Positions 1-5,034 are shown, counted from the first letter of the stretch. The stretch: 5,505 nt of DNA from Candidatus Bathyarchaeota archaeon (GCA_023247835.1 JAHFFU010000054.1:1386-6890); one strand, 5' to 3'. Notes: generated from the sequence alone by a model not told the origin. A program made the numbers and translations.

Positions 1-1
1 C

Positions 2-214
2 AAAGGCATTCGGTGGGCGGAGGTTGACATCAGCGACACGGATGATCCACTCTGGGAAACCTTCGACATCAGCGTCGTTCCCACAGTTATTATCTTCAAA
101 GACGGCCAACCGATCTTCAGAAGAGACGGTGTACTGGGGCGTGGCCTATCCGAGAAGGCAATAGACGAAACTATTCAAGAAATGAAGGCCCAGGAAACTC
201 ATGTAACTCATTAG
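2..214 (+). CDS. Thioredoxin-family protein, C-terminal part (5' end outside window)
   Basis: The reading frame is open from the window edge (first full codon at base 2) to a TAG at 212-214 and gives 70 residues. The translation has the second half of a thioredoxin fold: a strand with WAEVDIS, a short helix, FDISVVPTVIIF with the cis-proline motif (VVPT), then KDGQPIFRRDG and a closing helix ending in AIDETIQEM. In thioredoxins this half packs against the CxxC active-site helix, which would lie upstream of the window. It is therefore not possible to say whether this is a redox-active thioredoxin, a glutaredoxin-like protein or an inactive member. The gene converges on the nuclease gene, with 5 bp between the two stop codons. 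The family call is fairly safe because of the PT motif and strand order; the substrate is unknown. Confidence 0.8.
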   Translation, partial: KGIRWAEVDISDTDDPLWETFDISVVPTVIIFKDGQPIFRRDGVLGRGLSEKAIDETIQEMKAQETHVTH

Positions 215-219
215 GCGCT

Positions 220-522
220 CTAGCTTTCTTCCTTTTCATACACAGTTTCCCGCTCTAGCGGTTTGCCCTTCCTGAACCTCCAAATCTCAACCCTGCCGCG
301 GAAAGCTTCTCCCCAGAGTTTGAGGATCTTCCGATCTGCCTCAGTAGCCCTACCTTCTCCGCTTTTGACTTGAACCATGAGTGTTCGTCCCCTGCGGCCA
401 GCGAAAATATCGACCGGGCCATGTGAAGCTGCGCTTCTGCTGCAGAACCAGCCTTCTTCTCTCAATTTGCGCAGGACTTGGTATTCGCGGCTTCGACCTC
501 TAGTATAGGGCGTTGAAACCAT
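220..522 (-). CDS. Hjc-like PD-(D/E)XK nuclease (Holliday junction resolvase-like)
   Basis: A 100-residue basic protein with the core of the archaeal Hjc / restriction-endonuclease-like fold. Visible motifs are a glycine/arginine-rich N-terminus with the early acidic residue (E13 in GRSREYQ), a strand-turn with RSAASHGPVDIFA (metal-binding D38), and LMVQVKSG (Q51, K53). These match the E...D...(E/Q)xK layout of metal-dependent nucleases. Hjc proteins cut four-way DNA junctions during recombination and repair. This one is shorter than the roughly 120-140 residues common for Hjc and has Gln where Hjc usually has Glu in ExK; QxK variants are known among Mrr-like nucleases. The C-terminus is charged and probably disordered. 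The ATG at 522 is used; the sequence just upstream has only a weak purine-rich GGAATTGGAAG stretch as a ribosome site. The fold is well supported, the exact substrate less so: it could be a resolvase paralogue or a repair nuclease. Confidence 0.75.
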   Translation of the reverse strand: MVSTPYTRGRSREYQVLRKLREEGWFCSRSAASHGPVDIFAGRRGRTLMVQVKSGEGRATEADRKILKLWGEAFRGRVEIWRFRKGKPLERETVYEKEES

Positions 523-647
523 CGTTCTTCCAATTCCTTTCGAATGTCCGATTCTCCACCACGATTGTGTGCTAATCGTAATAGTCCGATGTGTTTACCA
601 TGGATGCAGATATGTAAAATACTTAAGGCATCGAGCTTCGAACTCAC
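523..647. other. Divergent intergenic region
   Basis: A 125-bp spacer between the start codons of the nuclease gene (leftward) and the membrane repeat protein gene (rightward). It is more AT-rich on its right side. The only clear signal is the TATA-like box listed separately for the rightward gene. I see no convincing TATA box at the right distance for the nuclease, no RNA gene, and no long inverted repeat apart from the short CTTAAG palindrome inside the TATA-like box. Confidence 0.6.
616..628 (+). promoter_or_regulatory. TATA-like box for a probable leaderless transcript
   Basis: The stretch AAAATACTTAAGG contains a TATA-like core TACTTAAG at 620-627 preceded by an A-rich segment. Its centre is about 25 bases before the GTG at 648. 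Archaeal transcription normally starts roughly 25 bases downstream of the TATA centre, so the transcript is predicted to begin at or within a few bases of the GTG itself. There is also no Shine-Dalgarno sequence in front of that GTG. Both facts fit a leaderless mRNA. The placement is seen in the sequence; the start of transcription is inferred. Confidence 0.5.
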
Positions 648-2333
648 GTGGCGAGAAGACCGGCATTGTACCCTTCAGCACGGTCACTGCTAACACTCCT
701 AATTTGCGCCGTCATAGCCGGTCTTGTCATACCGATTGTGGTTGCGCAGACCACTTACTCGGTTTCAATTACGATAGCGGGCCTCCCATCAACTATAAGC
801 ACTAATGTCTACATCGATGGTTCGTTCAATACGACCATGAGTGGGAGCCAGACGCGTTCCTTCGCTTTCTCCACTTCGAACAACGTCCATGTGATTACCG
901 TAGACTTCTACGTCCCAAGCAGTATTGGAGCTAACGGGACGCGTTACTTCGTACATGACGCGTCATGGAGTTTCAGCGCGGCTGGGAACCATGTCTTCAC
1001 TTACGCGGCGCAATACTATCTCACCGTACAAACGACATACAGCTCTTCGACCGGTCAAGGATGGTACGATTCCGGCACAGCCGTACGGGTGACAGTGAAA
1101 GGTAGGGAGGTTGATGAGGGTCAAGGAACGCGGCACGTTTTCACAGGTTGGTCGGGAGACGCGTCCGGTACGGATTTGACTTCGAATGATGTTTTCATGA
1201 CTGCACCGAAGGCTGCCGTCGCGAATTGGAAGACGCAATTTTACTTGACGGTTGAATCGGACCCACCGAACGTTTCCAATATTAACGGTTCAGGATGGTA
1301 TGACGCGGGAAACCAAGCCGACTTCTCCGCAGCAGCCGTAATACCAGCCAGTGACAACACGCAACTCAAGTTCTCTAATTGGAGCGGCGACTACACGGGC
1401 CAATCGACAACTGGCCGCATCCTAATCGACCGCCCGAAGACAGTCAAGGCCAACTATTTTGCCCAATACTTGCTGGTCGTCCAGTACGATCCCGCGAGCA
1501 TCTCATCTCAGTATAACGAGTCCCATGCGGGCTGGTATGATGCCAATTCAAACGTCCAACTCGGCCCCGTGCCTTCAACGGTTGATTTGAGCTCCGTCGA
1601 ACGCCTCCGCTTCACCGGCTGGACAGACAATGGCTCATCATCCACAAGCCCCTCCTATACTGTGGTCATGGACCAACCCCATACCATCACCCTCTCGTAC
1701 ATGACACAGTACTACGTGGATGTGCGTTCATCACAAGGTTCGGTTTCCGGTTCGGGTTGGTACAACCGGGGGTCGACGGCAAAGATTACTGCAACCGCCG
1801 GTTCGCAAATATGGCCAATCTCCTATACCCTCACTGATTGGCGGCTCGACCCATCGACAGGGAAGTTCACGAAGACTGATGATTCATGGGTTCTGACAGT
1901 GGACAGGCCATACATCGTCGAAGCCGAGTGGAGCTTTGACTATTTCCCACTCGTCGTAATCTTTGGCGGTAGTGGGTTAGCGGTCGTGGGCCTTGCGGCG
2001 GGAATCGTTCTAGCTTACAGGCGCGGTGTCTTCAACCGTGAGGGCCCGATCTTTCGTCCACCAAGGCCATGGCGCACACTTACGCGTGCGGTTGCGACGC
2101 AGGTTTGCAATCGTTGCGGGAATCGTGTTCCGAAGGGGGCGGCTTTCTGTGAAAAGTGCGGCGCGCCATTTGAAGCGCCCACGGTACCGTCGTTGGATGA
2201 CAAGGTCTACGATTACATCGTAAAACATGAGGGTGTCATTTCGTTGAGCGCGGCTTCGGCGGACCTCGGGATTTCTGTTGAAGAACTGAAGGAAATTACG
2301 GAGCGGCTGAAGAAGGATGGTAGGTTAGGTTAG
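648..2333 (+). CDS. Membrane-anchored repeat protein with cytoplasmic zinc ribbon and winged-helix-like tail
   Basis: 561 residues. A basic N-terminus (MARRP) and hydrophobic segment 13-33 ending in VVAQ form a signal peptide. Residues 35-120 are a first beta-rich domain. Four related repeats follow, each opening with a QYYLTV-like strand (about 122, 197, 273, 354), then a G-WY-[DN] turn and, in most, an FTGWSGD-like motif; they resemble the InlB-B/Listeria-Bacteroides type of surface repeat. Seven N-x-S/T sequons (e.g. N61, N96, N244, N328) suit glycosylation outside the cell. A transmembrane helix (434-457) ends in RRG, placing the tail inside. The tail has a zinc ribbon (C487, C490, C501, C504) and a helical winged-helix-like segment (515-560) with LSAASADLGISVEEL. 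I infer a surface protein, possibly a sensor with a DNA- or protein-binding tail; no ligand is known. The GTG at 648 is chosen because it starts the signal peptide and fits the TATA box. The stop overlaps that of the convergent gene. Confidence 0.8.
   Translation: MARRPALYPSARSLLTLLICAVIAGLVIPIVVAQTTYSVSITIAGLPSTISTNVYIDGSFNTTMSGSQTRSFAFSTSNNVHVITVDFYVPSSIGANGTRYFVHDASWSFSAAGNHVFTYAAQYYLTVQTTYSSSTGQGWYDSGTAVRVTVKGREVDEGQGTRHVFTGWSGDASGTDLTSNDVFMTAPKAAVANWKTQFYLTVESDPPNVSNINGSGWYDAGNQADFSAAAVIPASDNTQLKFSNWSGDYTGQSTTGRILIDRPKTVKANYFAQYLLVVQYDPASISSQYNESHAGWYDANSNVQLGPVPSTVDLSSVERLRFTGWTDNGSSSTSPSYTVVMDQPHTITLSYMTQYYVDVRSSQGSVSGSGWYNRGSTAKITATAGSQIWPISYTLTDWRLDPSTGKFTKTDDSWVLTVDRPYIVEAEWSFDYFPLVVIFGGSGLAVVGLAAGIVLAYRRGVFNREGPIFRPPRPWRTLTRAVATQVCNRCGNRVPKGAAFCEKCGAPFEAPTVPSLDDKVYDYIVKHEGVISLSAASADLGISVEELKEITERLKKDGRLG
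1011..1929 (+). repeat. Four tandem ectodomain repeats within the membrane protein
   Basis: The encoded units start at residues 122, 197, 273 and 354 with QYYLTV, QFYLTV, QYLLVV and QYYVDV. Each is 75-80 residues long and contains a GxGWY[DN]- or GWYD-type turn (138-141, 216-219, 295-298, 370-373). Units 1-3 have FTGWSGD, FSNWSGD and FTGWTDN; unit 4 has LTDWRLD. The repeats have diverged at the DNA level, so this is an old protein-domain duplication and not a recent tandem repeat. Confidence 0.7.
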
Positions 2334-2725
2334 AAAAGTGAGGAGGAACGTGCCTGCTGCTGACTTTCCATCTGGTATTGCCCCGAATACCCGAGCTTCG
2401 GTGCTAATCCCCAGAAACATTCTGTACACAGGTTAAGCACACCGTATTGTCTGGTACAGGACGCGCAAATCGACCTGCCGCACCTGGAACAAATGAATGA
2501 TGATGGGAGTTCGGAGTGGTAGTAGCAGCTACCCTGCCTTTGCACTTGTCTTGAACTGTACATTGAAGGAGCCATTGGAGCCGCAGGAGTTGGTTTCATG
2601 GAAGCTGTCAAAGGAGATTTCACATCGACCTTGACGGGCGGTGCTTGCGAGAGCGCGGCACCGCAACTGAAACAGTATCTTGCATCGTCGGCGTTCGCTT
2701 TGCCGCAGACCTGGCATATTGCCAT
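2330..2725 (-). CDS. Two-module zinc-finger protein: zinc ribbon plus B-box/RING-like domain
   Basis: 131 residues, no signal peptide or membrane segment, so probably cytoplasmic. Module 1 is an N-terminal zinc ribbon, CQVCG...YCFSCG (C4, C7, C18, C21). A Pro/Ala/Ser-rich linker (about 25-65) follows. Module 2 has eight regularly spaced ligands, C67-x2-H70-x8-C79-x2-C82-x4-C87-x2-C90-x9-C100-x2-C103. The first six match the B-box pattern, and the last pair is CxxC where B-boxes use His. B-boxes share the cross-brace zinc fold of RING domains. A Gln/Ser-rich tail ends the protein. It lies 158 bp downstream of the E1 gene on the same strand; a small RING-type protein accompanies the E1/E2/Ub genes of Caldiarchaeum, so an E3-like or adaptor role is reasonable. 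That role is inferred from fold and neighbourhood only; zinc proteins of this kind also occur away from ubiquitin genes. The TAA stop overlaps the TAG of the convergent membrane protein gene. Confidence 0.7.
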   Translation of the reverse strand: MAICQVCGKANADDARYCFSCGAALSQAPPVKVDVKSPLTASMKPTPAAPMAPSMYSSRQVQRQGSCYYHSELPSSFICSRCGRSICASCTRQYGVLNLCTECFWGLAPKLGYSGQYQMESQQQARSSSLF

Positions 2726-2785
2726 CCTTCAAACCCTGCCATCCATTGGTACAAAGTCTTTCTTAACGATTGCCTAGGGCGGAGG

Positions 2786-2795
2786 CATTTTATTC
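2786..2795 (-). promoter_or_regulatory. Possible TATA-like box for the zinc-finger gene
   Basis: Read on the minus strand this is GAATAAAATG, the most AT-rich element in the gap upstream of the zinc-finger gene. It would place transcription start near 2764, giving a leader of about 39 bases. The same bases read TTTTAT on the plus strand, so the direction is ambiguous. If real, the zinc-finger gene can be transcribed separately from the E1 operon. Confidence 0.25.
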
Positions 2796-2808
2796 ATTCA
2801 ATCAAGCC

Positions 2809-2904
2809 ATGAAATGTGGCAATTCGCGAAAATTGGGAAGAACTCCATGCGGAGAGTGTGACATGGTTGATACAAAATGTCTCCTATGTCAGCCTCAGGA
2901 TTGA
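2809..2904 (+). CDS. Candidate tiny Cys-rich protein, 31 residues
   Basis: An ATG at 2809 opens a 31-codon frame ending in TGA at 2902-2904. The translation begins MKCGNSRKLG and contains C14-x2-C17-x6-C24-x2-C27 (CGEC and CLLC), the spacing of a small zinc-binding knuckle, plus a further Cys at 3. It fills most of the gap between the zinc-finger and E1 genes and overlaps the last 21 bases of the E1 gene on the opposite strand. There is no Shine-Dalgarno sequence. The TTTTAT at 2788-2793 is only about 19 bases before the ATG, rather close for a leaderless start. No known family is recognised. It could be a chance frame; the paired CxxC motifs are the only reason to list it. Confidence 0.3.
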   Translation: MKCGNSRKLGRTPCGECDMVDTKCLLCQPQD

Positions 2905-4125
2905 TTCGCGAAACTCTCCGTTCTTGCCCTCAGCAAGGACTCTAAAGTAGTCTCCTCGGGCAACACCTTTTCCGAGCCTTGAATGCCCATTGAGCATTTT
3001 CGTTCCATGCGAAGTTTCAGCGAGAATTCTCAAGGTTTCACCGTCAATTTTGGCCGGTCGGCGTACAGTTTCTTCCAAATCCTCTTTCGACCCGCGAACG
3101 GTTTCGAACGGTAAGTCAGCCCGATGCGCGAGTTCCCTTGCCACTCCCTCTTTTCCACAAACGAAACATTTCTCACCTCGCTTCAAATCCATCGGGGTGT
3201 ACCGGTTGTTCTTCATATCCATGAACAGAACCGATCTGAGTGGTTGGCCGCTCGTATCCGGCCATTTTGCTTTCGCACGGTATTCCTTCAGCCCAAGGAT
3301 CAACTTCACTGTTTCCTGGGCAAGTATCGACGAGACTAGCGAAATCGATGTCGAGAACGATGGAACAGCCCCCTGCTCCAAGGGTGCATCACATGGGTTA
3401 CGCAAACCAACGATCTGAGAATATTGATTGGGAGGAAACATGCAAATCGGGCAAGCATCATTGGGCGGAAGATATACATGGACTCTACCGTTCAGTCCCG
3501 TGATTCCTCCGTCCACTAAGGGTATGGAATATTTTCTGCAGACTTGCGCCAGGTAGATTCTTGAGACGACGTTGTCGAGGCCGCAAACAATCACGTCAGA
3601 GTCCAAGCAGAACTTTAGCGGCACACTTTCCACGTCGCCTCTGAACGCGAAGGTATCAACGAAAGGAAATTTCCTGTGAAGGTTCTTCGCGAGGACCTCA
3701 GCCTTGTTCTTACCTAGGCCGTTTTCTCCGAAAAAGACCATGCGGCTAACGTTAGACATTTCGACTTTGTCGCGGTCTACAATGAAGATTCTGCCAACTC
3801 CAAGCATAGCTAGGTTCTTAGCGACCTCATTCCCAATTGCGCCAGCGCCGGCGAGCAGCACCGAAGCCGCTCTGATTCTTGTTTGGCCTTCTTGGCCCCA
3901 TAGGAGCAAGTGCCGCGCCCAAAGGTAGTCCACGGTCACGGTATCCTTGATTTTCCACAGCCGTGTTCGTTCTGGCAGAAGCTTGCCGCCATCTAGTAGC
4001 CTAGTGAGTTCAGGTTCGATGCCTAGTTTTTTGCAGACTAGCTCTTTGAGTTCTTTGACCGTCTTTTTAGGGGTCAGCTCCACCTCAATCTGTTTGTAGG
4101 AGGGGAGGGAAGCTTTCAGGCGCAT
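2884..4125 (-). CDS. E1-like ubiquitin-activating enzyme with N-terminal ubiquitin-fold domain
   Basis: 413 residues from the ATG at 4125, which overlaps the E2 stop (TGATG) and favours coupled translation; a TTG one codon earlier is the alternative. Residues 1-68 form a ubiquitin-like domain (TVKELKELVCKKLGIEP...LLDGGKLL). Residues 70-330 are a ThiF/MoeB/E1 adenylation domain: arginine in WARHLLLWG, ATP-binding GAGAIG (93-98), VDRDKVE, NVSR (N125, R128), GKNKAE (K139, K141), and LDNVVSR (D184). CPIC (C225, C228) and CFVC (C320, C323) supply a structural zinc site. The ThiF/MoeB-like cysteine position after VPS is Phe; C245 in RNPCDAP is the likely thioester cysteine. Residues 335-413 form a further domain that could play the E2-recruiting UFD role, but I cannot prove that. 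It would adenylate the Gly-Gly end of the neighbouring Ubl with ATP and pass it to the E2. The adjacent Ubl and E2 genes argue against a role only in thiamine or molybdopterin synthesis. Confidence 0.92.
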   Translation of the reverse strand: MRLKASLPSYKQIEVELTPKKTVKELKELVCKKLGIEPELTRLLDGGKLLPERTRLWKIKDTVTVDYLWARHLLLWGQEGQTRIRAASVLLAGAGAIGNEVAKNLAMLGVGRIFIVDRDKVEMSNVSRMVFFGENGLGKNKAEVLAKNLHRKFPFVDTFAFRGDVESVPLKFCLDSDVIVCGLDNVVSRIYLAQVCRKYSIPLVDGGITGLNGRVHVYLPPNDACPICMFPPNQYSQIVGLRNPCDAPLEQGAVPSFSTSISLVSSILAQETVKLILGLKEYRAKAKWPDTSGQPLRSVLFMDMKNNRYTPMDLKRGEKCFVCGKEGVARELAHRADLPFETVRGSKEDLEETVRRPAKIDGETLRILAETSHGTKMLNGHSRLGKGVARGDYFRVLAEGKNGEFRESILRLT

Positions 4126-4721
4126 CAAAAGGACGCTCGGTGTTCCCGTCCTGCAAGATTGAACCTAATTACATCCCCAGGCTCGGAGGGCAAAGCTGGC
4201 ATTCTGGGAATCGGGACTATGTTGAAGCGCACGACATCGTCAACTTCCTGTTTCTTCGGTCTGGCTTTCGTCATTTTTGGGAATCCGTAGGAACGGCAGA
4301 CGTTAGCCGCTTTGAGCGCGCGCGGGTTATCGAACACGCTCTGAGGGTTGGGGTCAGTTAGGAGGTAGTGCAGCGCGTTGACAACGGATATGAGTTTCAG
4401 CCTAGGGTCCCAATTCTCTCCGATTATGGAGACACACACTGCGTTGGGTATTTTCGGTACTATGTTTGGGTGTGCGATTTCCGTCAGCCAAGTCGCCACT
4501 GGTGGCTTTAACGGGTATTCTGCGGGCAGGTCGAGTCTGAAGCGATGCCAGTTGGTGTAATCAGTGAAGGGCCAAACTCCCTTCTCGGACAGCTTCTTCA
4601 CATCTCCCTTTTCGCAGCGGATGAGGCCTTCAAATTGAGTTGGCGGGTCGTCGATGGCGGTGACTGTAGGAAACTGGTGGTTAAGCAGGCTCTTTTCTCT
4701 GAGCAGCAGCGGGACATCCAT
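4125..4721 (-). CDS. E2-like ubiquitin-conjugating enzyme (UBC fold) with C-terminal tail
   Basis: 198 residues. Positions 1-150 are a nearly canonical UBC domain: an N-terminal helix (LLLREKSLL), a beta meander (FEGLIRCE, RFRLDLPAEYPLKPP), the HPN motif (H84-P85-N86), catalytic Cys96 in NAVCVSI, GENWDP (W104), a hydrophobic helix (LISVVNALHYLL) and DPNP (123-126). E2 enzymes take ubiquitin from E1 on this cysteine and transfer it to a lysine, alone or with an E3; Asn of HPN supports the transfer. Tail 150-198 begins with a basic stretch (KARPKK) and contains a short motif twice, DVVRFNI (162-168) and DVIRFNL (183-189), separated by a proline-rich spacer; this is not part of the standard fold. 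The ATG at 4721 is 11 bases after the Ubl stop and the stop overlaps the E1 start, so the three genes form one operon. No good Shine-Dalgarno is visible, which suggests coupling to Ubl translation. All catalytic residues are present. Confidence 0.93.
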   Translation of the reverse strand: MDVPLLLREKSLLNHQFPTVTAIDDPPTQFEGLIRCEKGDVKKLSEKGVWPFTDYTNWHRFRLDLPAEYPLKPPVATWLTEIAHPNIVPKIPNAVCVSIIGENWDPRLKLISVVNALHYLLTDPNPQSVFDNPRALKAANVCRSYGFPKMTKARPKKQEVDDVVRFNIVPIPRMPALPSEPGDVIRFNLAGREHRASF

Positions 4722-4732
4722 ATGAGGTCAGC

Positions 4733-4975
4733 TTACCCGCCTATGATGTTGTATGGCATGAGCGCAAGTTGAGCATTCTCTGGAATGCCTAACCTTGCAA
4801 CGGTCGTGCTCTCGTCTAGTATCGCGCCACCATACATGAGAGCCACCGTGCTCGGGTCAACGTTGAACGATTGGCAGACCTGTTGCTTAATCTCGGCAAC
4901 AGTATGGTCTGGGATGACATCGATTTCTGCAAGGCCTGTCTGCGGGCCGATAGGCGCTTGGACGAACAGTTTCAT
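4733..4975 (-). CDS. Ubiquitin-like modifier ending in Gly-Gly
   Basis: 80 residues from the ATG at 4975, close to the 76 of ubiquitin. The order of elements matches ubiquitin: MKLFVQAP (compare MQIFVKTL), AEIDVIPDHTVAEIKQQV, a P at the helix end, VALMYGGAILDE, LGIPENAQLALM and a flexible YNIIGG tail. The stop follows the second Gly directly, so the protein is made ready for activation. Only two lysines exist, K2 and K30; K30 matches ubiquitin K27, while K48 and K63 positions are not lysine. Ubiquitin I44 is probably replaced by Met47. A frame extends upstream to an ATG at 5020 (95 residues), but the 15 extra residues precede the ubiquitin fold and the GGAGGTGA at 4986-4993 lies inside them, 10 bases before the ATG at 4975; an ATG at 4999 is a further option. 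It is the first gene of the Ubl-E2-E1 operon and the expected substrate of that pair. Targets and fate of conjugates are unknown. Confidence 0.92.
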   Translation of the reverse strand: MKLFVQAPIGPQTGLAEIDVIPDHTVAEIKQQVCQSFNVDPSTVALMYGGAILDESTTVARLGIPENAQLALMPYNIIGG

Positions 4976-4985
4976 TTGCGATGTT

Positions 4986-4993
4986 TCACCTCC
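4986..4993 (-). promoter_or_regulatory. Shine-Dalgarno site deciding the Ubl start
   Basis: GGAGGTGA on the minus strand is a near-perfect complement of the 16S rRNA 3' end and ends 10 bases before the ATG at 4975. It is the strongest ribosome-binding sequence I see on this strand around the operon. It lies downstream of the alternative ATGs at 4999 and 5020, so it can serve only the start at 4975. Confidence 0.65.
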
Positions 4994-5025
4994 ACTCATG
5001 CTGGGCTTGCATTTTGACATAGGAG

Positions 5026-5034
5026 CTTAAACTA
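5026..5034 (-). promoter_or_regulatory. TATA-like box of the Ubl-E2-E1 operon
   Basis: The minus-strand sequence TAGTTTAAG contains a TTTAAG core (5031-5026), with purine-rich GTAAGATA before it that could serve as a BRE. A start of transcription about 25 bases downstream falls near 5002, after the ATG at 5020 and ahead of the Shine-Dalgarno site. This supports the short Ubl start with a leader of roughly 27 bases. The box overlaps the stop codon of the upstream Ig-like protein gene, so the operon may have its own promoter although it is co-directional with that gene. Confidence 0.45.

Noticed and set aside
569..805. Plus-strand 78-residue frame across the start of the membrane protein gene
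   Set aside because: It overlaps a strong signal-peptide-encoding frame and its own translation has no coherent domain.
963..1238. Minus-strand frame inside the membrane protein gene
   Set aside because: No recognisable features and antisense to a repeat region with clear protein-level periodicity.
2529..2732. Minus-strand 67-residue frame over the zinc-finger gene
   Set aside because: It is an out-of-frame shadow; the other frame has regular CxxC pairs.
2871..2881. T-rich stretch after the E1 stop as terminator
   Set aside because: Only one short run of four T on the minus strand, not enough for an archaeal T-rich terminator.
2990..3503. Plus-strand frames antisense to the E1 gene
   Set aside because: Their translations show no family motifs, and the opposite strand encodes a well-conserved adenylation domain throughout.
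4126..4128. TTG start for the E1, giving 414 residues
   Set aside because: The next codon is an ATG that overlaps the E2 stop as TGATG, a standard coupled arrangement, and adds nothing to the fold if moved back.
4976..5020. Longer Ubl start at 5020
   Set aside because: The extra residues precede the ubiquitin fold, have no ribosome-binding site in front, contain the Shine-Dalgarno of the inner start, and lie upstream of the predicted transcript start.
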